A stretch of DNA of 64,000 nucleotides from Actinocatenispora sera (GTDB taxonomy: Bacteria; Actinomycetota; Actinomycetes; Mycobacteriales; Micromonosporaceae), in NCBI RefSeq assembly GCF_018324685.1, contig NZ_AP023354.1, positions 3,596,001 to 3,660,000 of the forward strand, given 5' to 3'. A program made the position numbers and the translations under genes. The notes beneath the pieces were generated by a model. The model saw only the letters and a program-made list of their open reading frames with translations, did not search any database and was not told the DNA's origin. Positions 24,922-34,293 of the stretch are shown one piece after another (position 1 is the first letter of the stretch; each line of letters starts with the position of its first letter).

Positions 24922-25434
24922 TCAGCGCACCCAGCCGGTCTGTCGTCGGCGCCCACCGCGGCCGGTGGCCGGCTGCACGGTCGGCGGGTCGAATTCCTCG
25001 GCCGCCAGCGCGGCGTTGGCGGCCCGGGCCAGCCAGGAGTTGGCGGACCTGCCCTGGCGCGTGGCGGCCCGCTCGATCCGCGCCTTGAGCTGCTCGGACA
25101 GTCGCAGGTTGAGCCGGGCCATCGGCCCGTCGTCGGCATCGTCGATGCCCGGCCCCGGGGCCGGCGGGGGCTCGGCCGCCGCCGGTTCGGCGGGCGGCGC
25201 GGTCACCGCGAACTCGGGCTCGCCGGCCCGTAGCCGCACCTCGACCGACCCGGGCGCGAGATCCTGGGTGATCTCGGCCGCCGCGGCGGACAGCGCGTCC
25301 AGCAGCGCCAGCCGCGCGGCCGGCTCCAGCGCCACGACCAGCCGGTCGAGGAACGCGCGGGCGGCGGGATCCCCGGTCTCGGCCACGGCCACGAGCTGGT
25401 CGTGCAGCTGCCGTACATAGGTGCTCAACTCCAT
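24922..25434 (-). CDS. Ribbon-helix-helix (HicB/Arc-like) DNA-binding protein
   Basis: The 170-residue protein has a helical N-terminal domain (MELSTYVRQLHDQLVAVAE...), an acidic Pro/Ala linker and a ribbon-helix-helix C-terminal module MARLNLRLSEQLKARIERAA followed by RQGRSANSWLARAANAAL. It resembles proteins labelled HicB-family antitoxins, but no toxin gene is adjacent; it leads the DUF4097-ABC operon instead, so an operon regulator is more likely. Two TGACGTCA palindromes overlap its own promoter. The tail is basic (GRGGRRRQTGWVR). Confidence 0.78.
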   Translation of the reverse strand: MELSTYVRQLHDQLVAVAETGDPAARAFLDRLVVALEPAARLALLDALSAAAAEITQDLAPGSVEVRLRAGEPEFAVTAPPAEPAAAEPPPAPGPGIDDADDGPMARLNLRLSEQLKARIERAATRQGRSANSWLARAANAALAAEEFDPPTVQPATGRGGRRRQTGWVR

Positions 25435-25484
25435 GACGTCAGCATGGCACAGAGGTGACGTCATGACAAGTGCCATCTTGGCAC
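25434..25484 (-). promoter_or_regulatory. Leaderless promoter with TGACGTCA operators for the RHH-DUF4097-ABC operon
   Basis: Read on the minus strand: TTGTCA, 17 bp, CATGCT, then 6 nt to the ATG at 25434. The palindrome TGACGTCA occurs at 25434-25441 (touching the start) and 25456-25463 (in the spacer), 22 bp apart. Further out, GTGCCA-TCT-TGGCAC (25470-25484) is another inverted repeat. Binding at these sites would block RNA polymerase, as expected of autorepression by the ribbon-helix-helix protein. Confidence 0.6.
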
Positions 25485-25732
25485 GCGTCTGGCTCTTGGC
25501 CTTCCGCAGCGCCGTGGCGTAGGAGCCTTCCGCTCTTGCCGAGATCCGAGGTGGGCGATGTTTTCTCAGGTAGACGGATGATGGGCGGCTGCTCGGGGAG
25601 CGTGTCCGGTGCTGGGGAGTGCTGCGGCACACGCGTGGCACCGATTGGCACCGATGGTCGGGTCGAGGTGCCGGCGTACCGGCACAGTGGTGTCGCGGCT
25701 GGCCGATCCGGACCGGGTCGTACCGTTGCGCC

Positions 25733-26269
25733 GTGCAGACGAACATTCGGCCGCGCCGCGACGACGATCTGCCCGGCTGCGTCGCCGCGCTGCGCATCGT
25801 GCAGCGGCAGGACGCGTACCCGCTGGTCTGGCCGGCCGACCCGGTCGGCTGGCTGTGCCCGAAGGGCGCGCTCGACGCCTGGGTGTGCACCGCCGAGGAC
25901 GAGGTGGTCGGCCAGCTGCTGCTGCGCGACGGCGGCGACCTGGAACTGCGCGACACCGTTGCTGGCGCGGCCGGGCTGCCGGCCGACCGGCTGGCGAGCG
26001 TCAGCCGGCTGTTCGTGGCGCCACGGGCCCGCGGTACCGGCCTGGCCGCGCGGCTGATCGACACCGCCGTCGCCGCCGCGGCCGAGCAGGGTCGGCGCTG
26101 CGCGTTGGACGTGCTGGACGCCCGCTGGGGTGGCCCGACCGCGCTGTACGAGCGGCTCGGCTGGCGCCGGGTCGCCACCACGTCCGCGTCCTGGTGGTCC
26201 GGCCCGGACGCCGAACGCCCGGTCGTGCACAGCTACCTCGCGCCGGACCGCACCTCGATCCACGCCTGA
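25733..26269 (+). CDS. GNAT family N-acetyltransferase
   Basis: The 178-residue protein has the GNAT acetyl-CoA motif A SRLFVAPRARGTGLAARLID and motif B ALYERLGWRRVA. The substrate (small molecule or protein N-terminus/Lys) is not predictable. The GTG start at 25733 lies 6 nt after TACCGT (25721-25726), again leaderless. It is divergent from the ribbon-helix-helix operon, with a 298-bp gap that holds the operators of that operon. Confidence 0.82.
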   Translation: MQTNIRPRRDDDLPGCVAALRIVQRQDAYPLVWPADPVGWLCPKGALDAWVCTAEDEVVGQLLLRDGGDLELRDTVAGAAGLPADRLASVSRLFVAPRARGTGLAARLIDTAVAAAAEQGRRCALDVLDARWGGPTALYERLGWRRVATTSASWWSGPDAERPVVHSYLAPDRTSIHA

Positions 26270-26339
26270 GCGGCCGGCGGGTTCGGCCTGAGGTCGATGC
26301 CGCGGTGCCTCCGGGTGCGGCGGCCGCTCGGTGCTCGTG

Positions 26340-26401
26340 CAGGTCGGCTGCTGCGCGCGCAGGTCGGCTCAGCGCTCGCGCAGGTCGGCTCAGCGCTTGC
26401 G
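26340..26401. repeat. Tandem array, 3 x 20-21 bp, containing stop codons
   Basis: Units begin at 26340, 26360 and 26381 (CAGGTCGGCTCAGCGCTCGCG and a close variant). The rightmost unit carries the last codons and TGA of the minus-strand gene that ends at 26390; the second unit repeats the same codons and stop outside the gene. Confidence 0.75.
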
Positions 26402-26725
26402 CAACTGGGCGCAGCGCCGCTCCACGTCAGGGACGAACCAGTCCGGGACCTGGCCGGTGGCCCGCAGCCGGACGCGTTCGTCCCTGCTCAACGTGCGGGC
26501 CGCATCGTCCACCGCGAACGCGTAGTCGCCGAGCTTGCCGGTCATGGCGTCGCGCTGGTCCTCGGCGACCATCGCGCCTCGGCTGCGTCCGCCGCCACCC
26601 ATGAATGCCAGGATCAACCCGGCGGTACGAAGCACTCCTCGCTTGCGGGACAGCGCGCCGAAGTGGTCGCGGACGGCGAGCCAGGCGAGCCGTTCGTCGG
26701 TGAGGCGGTGCGTCGGTTGCGACAT
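26390..26725 (-). CDS. Small conserved-looking protein of unknown function
   Basis: The 111-residue protein (MSQPTHRLTDERLAWLAVRD...) is not recognised. It has an N-terminal helix with Arg/Asp, one weakly hydrophobic stretch (GLILAFMGGGG), a Gly/Ser/Arg loop and an acidic helical C-terminal half with DEVR/RLRATG-like charge pattern. ATG at 26723-26725 follows AAAGG. Codon use is typical of the chromosome, supporting a real gene. It is divergent from the ABC exporter, but with about 250 bp between. Confidence 0.6.
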   Translation of the reverse strand: MSQPTHRLTDERLAWLAVRDHFGALSRKRGVLRTAGLILAFMGGGGRSRGAMVAEDQRDAMTGKLGDYAFAVDDAARTLSRDERVRLRATGQVPDWFVPDVERRCAQLRKR

Positions 26726-26971
26726 CCGGGGGCCTTTCTGGGCTGAGAGCGAGGCGATGTTACCGGTGCGTTCACTGGGCCGACTACCACCGTTCGGCCG
26801 ATATGTCGGGTCGTACCGCCCACCGAGGGCCCTGCCGTTCGCGGCACCGCGCTGACTCCTGCGATCGAGAAAACGATCAACATTTGCTGAATGGCTGTAC
26901 GCCTGGCAGTGGGTCTGCGCGCTGTCGCAAATGGATTTGCCAGCAGCGTAGGGACGGAAGATAGTCAACGT

Positions 26972-28876
26972 GTGCGTAATAATTCGAGCGAAGATGCGCC
27001 CGTGGTGCCGGTACGGCGGGTGGCCGGGCTGTTCGTCGGGTACCGGCGACGGCTGGCCGGGTTGGTGGCGCTGCTGGTGCTGCAGGCCGGGGTGAGCGTC
27101 AGCGCGCCGTTCCTGCTGCGAGAGATCCTGGACCGGGCGATACCGGCGCGCGACGTGCCGCTGCTGAGCCTGCTCGCGCTCGGCATGCTCGCCTCGGCGG
27201 CCGGTACCGCGGCCCTGTCGGCGGTCACCAACCGGCTGTCGAACGTGATCGGCCAGGGCATCATGCACGACGTCCGGGTCGCCGTCTACGACCACCTGCA
27301 ACGGATGTCGCTCGGCTGGTTCACCAGGACCCGCGCCGGCGACACGCTGTCCCGCATCACCAGCGACATCGCCGGCGTCGACGCGGTGCTGACCAACACC
27401 GTCACCGCCATGGTCCAAAGTGGAGTCTCGGCGCTCGCGGTGGCGGTCGCGCTGGTCGTACTCAACTGGCAGCTGGCCCTGGTCGCGCTCGTGGTGGTGC
27501 CGGGGATGCTGCTGCTCACCCCGCGGCTGGGGCGCCGCCGGCGCGCCGTGGTCGGCAACCGGCAGCGGCGGATGGGCAGGCTGACCTCTCTGATCACCGA
27601 GTCGCTGTCGGTGTCCGGCATCCTGCTCGCGAAGACCATGGGCAACCGGGACGAGCTGCGCGACCGGTTCGCGGCCGAGTCGCGCGAGGTGTCCCGGCTG
27701 GAGATCGCCGCGTCGATGATGGGCCGCTGGTCGACCGCGTCGCGCCGGGCCAGCCTGGTCGCCGTCCCGGCCGTCGTGTACTGGCTGGCCGGTGTCCAGT
27801 TCGCGCACGGCATCCACCCGAGCACGCTCGGCACCGTGGTCGCCTTCACCAGCATGCTGAACCGGCTGGTCTCGCCGATCGGCACCATGCAGGGCATCGG
27901 CGCGGGCGTGTCCAGCTCGATGGCGCTGTTCGGCCGCATCTTCGAGGTGCTCGACCTGCCCGTGGAGGTGGCCGACGCACCCGGCGCAACCCCGCTGCGG
28001 ACCACCGGCAGCGCCGAGGTGGCGCTGCGTGACGTCTGGTTCCGCTACGACGGCCCGGGCAGCGACCACGCCAGCGCCGCAAACGGCCACGCCGGCGTTG
28101 CGGACGGCCACGCGGGCGCCGCGGACGGCCATCGCGACGCCAGCGGCGACAGCGTCCGTGACCGGGCGAGCGAGGACCGGGGCGGCGGGTGGACGCTGCG
28201 CGGGATCGACCTGACCGTACCGGCGGGCCGGCGGCTCGCGATCGTCGGCGCCACCGGCTCCGGCAAGACCAGCCTGGCGTACCTGATCGCCCGGCTCTAC
28301 GACCCGCAGCGCGGTGCGGTGACCATCGGCGGTACCGACGTGCGGACCGTCACGCTCGACTCGCTCGCCGACGTGGTCGGGCTGGTGTCCCAGGAGACCT
28401 ACCTGTTCCACGACACGGTGGCGGCGAACCTGCGCTTCGCCCGGCCGGAGGCCACCGACGCCGATCTCGTCGCGGCGTGCCGGGCGGCCCGCATCCACGA
28501 GGCGGTCGCGGCGCTGCCCGACGGGTACGACACGGTCGTCGGCGAGCGCGGTTTCCGCTTCTCCGGCGGCGAGCGGCAGCGGCTCGCGATCGCTCGGGTA
28601 CTGCTGCGCGACCCGCCGGTACTGGTACTGGACGAGGCGACCAGCGCGCTGGACACCGGTACCGAGCGGGAGGTGCAGCTGGCGCTGGACGTGGCCGCCG
28701 CCGGCCGTACCACGATCGCCATCGCGCACCGGTTGTCCACCGTCCGCGACGCCGACGAGATCGTCGTCCTGCACGCCGGTTCGGTCGTCGAACGCGGCCG
28801 GCACGCCGACCTGGTCGCCGCCGGCGGCCGGTACGCCGCACTCGTCGCGGACGCCGACCACGCCCCGGCATCCTGA
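26972..28876 (+). CDS. ABC exporter, fused membrane and ATPase domains
   Basis: The roughly 634-residue half-transporter has an N-terminal six-helix type IV exporter domain (LFVGYRRRLAGLVALLVL; coupling helix YDHLQRMSLGWFTRTRAGD). The ATPase follows: Walker A VGATGSGKTS, signature FSGGERQRLAIA, Walker B VLVLDEATSALD and H-loop IAIAHRLST. It should work as a homodimer or with a partner, exporting lipids, peptides or drugs. A Gly/His/Asp/Ala insertion with 7-residue repeats splits the start of the ATPase domain (28079-28141). The start is uncertain: GTG at 26972 is chosen because the preceding 27 in-frame codons are A/T-rich and promoter-like; ATG at 26891 is the alternative. A MarR gene follows. 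Confidence 0.85.
   Translation: MRNNSSEDAPVVPVRRVAGLFVGYRRRLAGLVALLVLQAGVSVSAPFLLREILDRAIPARDVPLLSLLALGMLASAAGTAALSAVTNRLSNVIGQGIMHDVRVAVYDHLQRMSLGWFTRTRAGDTLSRITSDIAGVDAVLTNTVTAMVQSGVSALAVAVALVVLNWQLALVALVVVPGMLLLTPRLGRRRRAVVGNRQRRMGRLTSLITESLSVSGILLAKTMGNRDELRDRFAAESREVSRLEIAASMMGRWSTASRRASLVAVPAVVYWLAGVQFAHGIHPSTLGTVVAFTSMLNRLVSPIGTMQGIGAGVSSSMALFGRIFEVLDLPVEVADAPGATPLRTTGSAEVALRDVWFRYDGPGSDHASAANGHAGVADGHAGAADGHRDASGDSVRDRASEDRGGGWTLRGIDLTVPAGRRLAIVGATGSGKTSLAYLIARLYDPQRGAVTIGGTDVRTVTLDSLADVVGLVSQETYLFHDTVAANLRFARPEATDADLVAACRAARIHEAVAALPDGYDTVVGERGFRFSGGERQRLAIARVLLRDPPVLVLDEATSALDTGTEREVQLALDVAAAGRTTIAIAHRLSTVRDADEIVVLHAGSVVERGRHADLVAAGGRYAALVADADHAPAS
28079..28141 (+). repeat. In-frame 3 x 21-bp repeat in the ABC exporter
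   Basis: Three units encode ANGHAGV, ADGHAGA and ADGHRDA within a roughly 40-residue loop between the first ATPase beta-strand and Walker A. It is length-neutral for the frame, so the protein stays intact. Confidence 0.75.
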
Positions 28877-28993
28877 CCGGCCCGGCGTGCCGGTCCAGCG
28901 TCCGCCGGTGGCCGGTTCGCCGTGCTCGTCGGAGCGGCCGACCATGCCCGGCATCCTGACCGGTCCCGCGCGCCGGTCCAGCGTCCGGCAGCG
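28826..28993 (+). repeat. 84-bp tandem duplication of the ABC exporter 3' end
   Basis: Positions 28826-28909 (from GGCCGGTACGCCG through the stop codon to GTCCAGCGTCCG) recur diverged at 28910-28993 (GGCCGGTTCGCCG ... GTCCAGCGTCCG). The second copy includes a copy of the stop region and lies between the exporter and the MarR gene. Confidence 0.7.
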
Positions 28994-29021
28994 GGCGGGG
29001 CCGGCGGATAGGCTCGCGGGC

Positions 29022-29480
29022 ATGGCGAGGGTCGGGCCGGATCGGGCCAGCGTGGCGGCGGCGGACCGGGTGCTGGCCGGGGTGAGCCGGCTCGGCAGCC
29101 GGATGCGCGCCGAACGGCCGCGCACCGGACCGTCGCTCGCCGTGCTCGGCGTGTTGTTGCGGCTGTCGGTGCGCGGCACCATGACCACCGGCGCGCTGGC
29201 CGCCTCGCTGAAGGTGGCGCCCCAGTCGATGACCCGGATCGTGGCGGGCATGGCCGAGAACGGGCTGATCGACCGAACCCCCGACCCGGACGACCGGCGC
29301 CAGATCCTGGTCTCGATGACCGAGGCGGGCCGCCGGGTGTTCGACGAGGACACCCGGACCAGGCGGGCCTGGCTCGCGGCGGCGATGGACGCCGAGCTGA
29401 CCACCGCCGAACGTGACGTGCTGCGGGTCGCCGGTGACCTGATGATCCGGCTCGCCGACTGGCAGCCTCCGGCCGACTGA
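29022..29480 (+). CDS. MarR family transcriptional regulator
   Basis: The 152-residue protein has the MarR winged helix: TTGALAASLKVAPQSMTRIVAGM as recognition region and the wing DRTPDPDDRRQILVSMTEAG. MarR proteins are usually repressors released by phenolic or oxidant ligands. ATG at 29022 is 7 nt after TAGGCT (29009-29014), a leaderless start. It lies about 145 bp after the ABC exporter in the same direction, so it may control that exporter. Confidence 0.87.
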   Translation: MARVGPDRASVAAADRVLAGVSRLGSRMRAERPRTGPSLAVLGVLLRLSVRGTMTTGALAASLKVAPQSMTRIVAGMAENGLIDRTPDPDDRRQILVSMTEAGRRVFDEDTRTRRAWLAAAMDAELTTAERDVLRVAGDLMIRLADWQPPAD

Positions 29481-29681
29481 GCCGCGAGACGGCGCCGCGC
29501 CGTCGCCCGATCGAGGCCGTACCGGGAGAAACCGGGCGGGCTCGGCGGGTCGGTCGGCTCGTTCGTCCGCCGATCCGGCCGTACCGGGCAGGTGAAACGG
29601 GGTCCGGGGTGGGCGCCGGCGCGGGTCCCCGCGCGGCGCGGCAGGATGGAGGCGGCGCGTGTGGGAGGTGGCCAGACTCAG

Positions 29682-31550
29682 ATGGCGGGTCGGATCGTGG
29701 CGGCGGACATCGCCGCGGTACGGGAACGGGTGTCGATCGTCGAGGTCATCGGCGGTCAGGTGACCCTGCGTCCGGCCGGTGGCGGCAACCTCAAGGGCCT
29801 GTGCCCGTTCCACGAGGAGAAGTCGCCGAGCTTCAACGTCACCCCGGAGCGGGGTGTCTTCTACTGCTTCGGCTGCGGTAAGGGCGGCGACGCGATCAGT
29901 TTCCTGATGGAGACCGATCACCTCACCTTCTCCGAGTCGGTCGAGCGGCTCGCCGGCATGGTCGGCATCACCCTGCGGTACGAGGAGTCCGGTGACGGCT
30001 CGCCCCGGCGCCGGGAGGACACCGGCAGCCGCCGCACCCTGGTCGCCGCGCACGCCGAGGCGGCCGCGTTCTACGCCGAGCAGCTCGGCTCGGCCGGAGC
30101 CCGTACCGCCCGGGAGTTCCTGGCGCAGCGCGGGTTCGACCGGGACGCGGCGCTGCGGTTCGGCTGCGGCTTCGCCCCCGACTCGTGGGACGCGCTGGGC
30201 AAGCACCTGCGCGCCAAGGGGTACGCGGCGAAGGATCTGATCACCGCCGGGCTGATCCGGGAGGCGAGGTCCGGCAACCTGATCGACCGGTTCCGCGGGC
30301 GGCTGATCTGGCCGATCCGCGACCTGTCCGGCGACGTGATCGGGTTCGGCGCGCGCAAGCTGTTCGACCATGACGACGGCCCCAAGTACCTGAACACCCC
30401 CGAGACGCCGATCTACAAGAAGTCGCACGTGCTGTACGGCATCGACCAGGCGAAACGGGAGATCGCCAAGCAGAACAAGGCGGTCATCGTCGAGGGCTAC
30501 ACCGACGTGATGGCCTGCCACCTCGCCGGCGTACCGACCGCGGTCGCCACCTGCGGCACCGCGTTCGGCGACGGGCACATCTCGGTGTTGCGGCGGCTGC
30601 TGCTGGACTCCGACGCCGGCACCATCGTGTTCACCTTCGACGGCGACGCGGCCGGGCAGAAGGCGGCGCTACGCGCGTTCGCCGACGACCACAAGTTCGC
30701 CGCCCGCAGCATGGTGGCCATCGGCGCCGACAACATGGACCCGTGTGAGCTGCGGCTGGCCAAGGGCGACGCCGCGGTCCGCGACCTGATCGCGGACAGC
30801 GAACGGCTGATCAACTTCGCGCTGCGCACCACCGTGCAGGGCTACGATCTGGACAGCGCGGAGGGCCAGGCCGGCGCACTGCGGGCCGGCGCCCGGATGG
30901 TCGCCGACATCAAGCAGCGTGACCTGCGCGACCGGTACGTCGGGTTCCTGGCCCGGCACGTCGGGGTCGACACCGAGGAGGCCCGGGCCGCGGTCGGCGA
31001 CGCGCTGCGGCACGGCGGCCGGCGCCCCGCCGCCCCGTCCCGTCCGACTCGGGCCGTCGCCCCCGCGGTGGTCCCGAACTCGCGCCGGGCCCTGGTCGAG
31101 CGGGAGGCGCTGAAGCTCGCCGTGCAGCACCCGCAGCTCGCCGGCCCGCTGTTCGACGCCGTCGACGCCACTCCGTACGGGCACCCGGTGCACGCGGCGA
31201 TCCGGGAGGCGATCGCCGCGGCCGGGGGAGCGGCGGCCGCCGCCGGCGGGCCGACCTGGATCGAGCAGGTCCGGTCCGGCTGTACCGACCTGGCCGGCCA
31301 GGCGCTGGTCACCGAGCTGGCGGTGGAGCCGCTGCGCTACGACGGCGAGCCCGACCCGCGGTACGTGTCGGTCACGCTCGCCTCGCTGCAACTGCCGGTG
31401 ATCGAGCAGCGGATCAAGGCCGTGAAGTCGAAGCTGCAGCGCACCAATCCGGTGCAGCACAAGGACGAGTACCTGTCGCTGTTCGGTGAGGTGGCCTCGC
31501 TGGAGCAGCACGCGCAGGCGCTGCGCGAACAGGCGACCGGGGGGTTGTGA
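29682..31550 (+). CDS. dnaG: DNA primase
   Basis: The replicative primase makes RNA primers for Okazaki fragments and binds DnaB helicase. The 622-residue protein shows the N-terminal CHC2 zinc finger (Cys41, His44, Cys62, Cys65 in CPFHEEKSPSF...YCFGCGKGG), the TOPRIM core (IVEGYTDVMACH, FDGDAAGQKAA) and the C-terminal helicase-binding domain (QLPVIEQRIKAVKSKLQRTN). ATG at 29682 follows GGGAGGTGG; an upstream in-frame ATG would add a Gly/Arg-rich extension. The next gene overlaps the stop. Confidence 0.96.
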   Translation: MAGRIVAADIAAVRERVSIVEVIGGQVTLRPAGGGNLKGLCPFHEEKSPSFNVTPERGVFYCFGCGKGGDAISFLMETDHLTFSESVERLAGMVGITLRYEESGDGSPRRREDTGSRRTLVAAHAEAAAFYAEQLGSAGARTAREFLAQRGFDRDAALRFGCGFAPDSWDALGKHLRAKGYAAKDLITAGLIREARSGNLIDRFRGRLIWPIRDLSGDVIGFGARKLFDHDDGPKYLNTPETPIYKKSHVLYGIDQAKREIAKQNKAVIVEGYTDVMACHLAGVPTAVATCGTAFGDGHISVLRRLLLDSDAGTIVFTFDGDAAGQKAALRAFADDHKFAARSMVAIGADNMDPCELRLAKGDAAVRDLIADSERLINFALRTTVQGYDLDSAEGQAGALRAGARMVADIKQRDLRDRYVGFLARHVGVDTEEARAAVGDALRHGGRRPAAPSRPTRAVAPAVVPNSRRALVEREALKLAVQHPQLAGPLFDAVDATPYGHPVHAAIREAIAAAGGAAAAAGGPTWIEQVRSGCTDLAGQALVTELAVEPLRYDGEPDPRYVSVTLASLQLPVIEQRIKAVKSKLQRTNPVQHKDEYLSLFGEVASLEQHAQALREQATGGL

Positions 31551-32116
31551 TGGGGATTCTCGCGCGCATCCGGCGCAGCCGGCTGCCGGTCGAGGCGAAG
31601 CGGCCCTTCGCGGCGTCCGAGCACCTGGTGGCCTGGGCGCCGGTGGGCAACGGGCACGCCACCGGTGGATCCGCCGGCGACGGGTACCTGGTGGCCACCA
31701 ACCGCGGGCTGTGGCTGCCGGGCCGCGACGAGCGGCTCGGCTGGCACGAGATCCACAAGGCCACCTGGTCGGGCCGCGAGCTGGTCGTCACACCGGCCAG
31801 GCTCGTCCGGTCCGCCGGCGAGGCGCCGGACGCGCCGGCCGACGTGTTCACCGACGACGAGCCGGTGAGCTACCGGATCGGTGACCCGGGCGAGCTGCCG
31901 TACCAGGTCCGGGTCCGGGTGACCAAGAGCGTGGCGTTCTCCACCCACCACGAGCTGCCGAACGGGGGAGTGCGGGTGGTGGCCCGGCGCATCCCGGGCG
32001 TGGACGGGCTGCACTGGGCGCTGCGGTACGACGAGGGCACCGTGCTGATCGGCCCGGACCACGACCTGGTCGCCGAGTTCCTCGCCCAGGCCCGCAACAC
32101 CGTCGAAACCGGCTGA
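31550..32116 (+). CDS. Conserved actinobacterial protein encoded with dnaG
   Basis: The 188-residue protein (MGILARIRRSRLPVEAKRPF...) has no known catalytic motif. It looks like a small all-beta protein (YLVATNRGLWLPG, LGWHEIHKATWSGRELVVTP) resembling PH-like domain strands, as in other actinobacterial proteins encoded after dnaG. ATG at 31550 shares its A with the dnaG TGA, so it is translationally coupled to primase. Role unknown. Confidence 0.75.
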   Translation: MGILARIRRSRLPVEAKRPFAASEHLVAWAPVGNGHATGGSAGDGYLVATNRGLWLPGRDERLGWHEIHKATWSGRELVVTPARLVRSAGEAPDAPADVFTDDEPVSYRIGDPGELPYQVRVRVTKSVAFSTHHELPNGGVRVVARRIPGVDGLHWALRYDEGTVLIGPDHDLVAEFLAQARNTVETG

Positions 32117-32148
32117 CCCGCCGGGGTCCTCGATCGAGGGTGCACGTC

Positions 32149-32241
32149 GGTGGACCGCGGCGCCTGGCGGCGCACCTCGGGTGGACCGCGGCGCCTGGTG
32201 GCGCGCTCCAGGTGGACCGCGGCGCTCGGCGGCGTCAGTCG
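32149..32241. repeat. Tandem array, 3 x 31 bp
   Basis: Units start at 32149, 32180 and 32211 (GGTGGACCGCGGCGCCTGGC...). The last unit overlaps the stop codon of the nitroreductase gene on the minus strand (32235-32237). It lies between the dnaG operon and that gene. Confidence 0.8.
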
Positions 32242-33233
32242 CGGGGGACCGGGACGACGGTGTCGGCCACCGGACGCCGCCCGGTACGGGCCCGGGGTGG
32301 CTGCTCGGGGCTCGCCACGCCGAGCCGCAACACCAGGTACGGCGCGCCCAGCCCGGCCAGCACCTCGCGGGCGATCAGCTGCCGGGTGGCCAGCACTTCG
32401 ATCGGGTCGGAGTAGGGCGACACGGCGAGACCGAGCCGCACCACGGTCAGCAGCACCGAGCCGAGCGCCTCACCGCCGCGCAGCCAGTGCGCCGGATCGT
32501 CCCGGTCGCCGTAGAGCACCGCATACCGCGCGTACCGGTCGGCAAGTTCCGGCTCGTCCGGCAGCGCGGCGTCCTGGTCCGGGGCGAAGTCGCGGATCGG
32601 CACCCGCCGCGCGGCCGGCTCCGGCAGTACGCCGGCGGGCAGCCCCTCGCCGCTGTCGAGGTCGCGGTGGGTCCAGTCGTGCAGCTCCCGCTGGTACGCC
32701 GGCTCGGCCCGCTCGAGCTCGCCGGCCCGGCCGACCGCCATCGTCACCGTCGTCACCTGCTCGGGCCGAACCAGGTGCAGGTGCGCGCCGCCGGCGTCGG
32801 CCGCCGCGGTGAGCTGCCGCAACGCCTCGTCGCTCGGCGGCTGGTCGGCGAACGGGCGCCGGTCCATGTGCCGGATCAGCATCGACTGGTAGTCCCGGAC
32901 ACACTCGGCGCTCGGCGCCGTCGCGCCGCCCAGCCTGACCCGGGCGAGCAGGTCCCCGTCCTCGGGATCGGGCAGCCGCACCACGTCCGGCAGGTACCCG
33001 GCGGCGCGCAGCGCGACCTGCGCGTGCTGCAACGCCACCCCGCAGGACAGGGTCAGCGACCGGCCGTCCGGGTCGGTGGCGAGCAGCTGCCGGGTCCGGT
33101 CCGCGTACAGCTCGGTGTCATGCTCGTGCACCAGCCACTGCCACGGCTGCGTGTTGTGGATGGACGGGGCGAGCGAGGCGATCGCCGCCGCCTCGCGCAG
33201 GAGGGACTGCGGATCCCGTGCCTGACCAGCCAT
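32235..33233 (-). CDS. Acg-type nitroreductase family protein
   Basis: The 332-residue protein matches the Acg/Rv3131 group of FMN-dependent nitroreductases: N-terminal ASLAPSIHNTQPWQWLVHE, RHMDRRPFADQPPS in the middle and a C-terminal LRGGEALGSVLLTVVRLGLAVSPYSDPIE. In mycobacteria such proteins belong to dormancy/hypoxia regulons and may sequester flavin rather than reduce nitro groups. ATG at 33231-33233 lies 6 nt after TAGCTT (33240-33245, minus). It is divergent from the ABC-2 operon. Confidence 0.85.
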   Translation of the reverse strand: MAGQARDPQSLLREAAAIASLAPSIHNTQPWQWLVHEHDTELYADRTRQLLATDPDGRSLTLSCGVALQHAQVALRAAGYLPDVVRLPDPEDGDLLARVRLGGATAPSAECVRDYQSMLIRHMDRRPFADQPPSDEALRQLTAAADAGGAHLHLVRPEQVTTVTMAVGRAGELERAEPAYQRELHDWTHRDLDSGEGLPAGVLPEPAARRVPIRDFAPDQDAALPDEPELADRYARYAVLYGDRDDPAHWLRGGEALGSVLLTVVRLGLAVSPYSDPIEVLATRQLIAREVLAGLGAPYLVLRLGVASPEQPPRARTGRRPVADTVVPVPRD

Positions 33234-33239
33234 GCGGTC

Positions 33240-33341
33240 AAGCTACCCAACCGCCCCCGGCCCGCGTGGCGGTTCGCGCCACCCGGACCGGCGCTACGGT
33301 ACGAAATGGGGCCCGGTCCTGTCGGGGGTGGGCGATAGGGT
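33240..33341. promoter_or_regulatory. Divergent leaderless promoters
   Basis: TAGCTT (33240-33245, minus strand) serves the nitroreductase gene, and TAGGGT (33336-33341, plus strand) lies 7 nt before the ABC ATPase ATG. No ribosome binding site precedes either start. Confidence 0.5.
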
Positions 33342-33348
33342 CGCCGGC

Positions 33349-34292
<944 letters not shown>

Positions 34293-34293
<1 letters not shown>

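Noticed and set aside
24922-25434. Antitoxin of a HicAB toxin-antitoxin pair
   Set aside because: No HicA-like small gene is adjacent; the gene leads an operon with DUF4097 and ABC genes.
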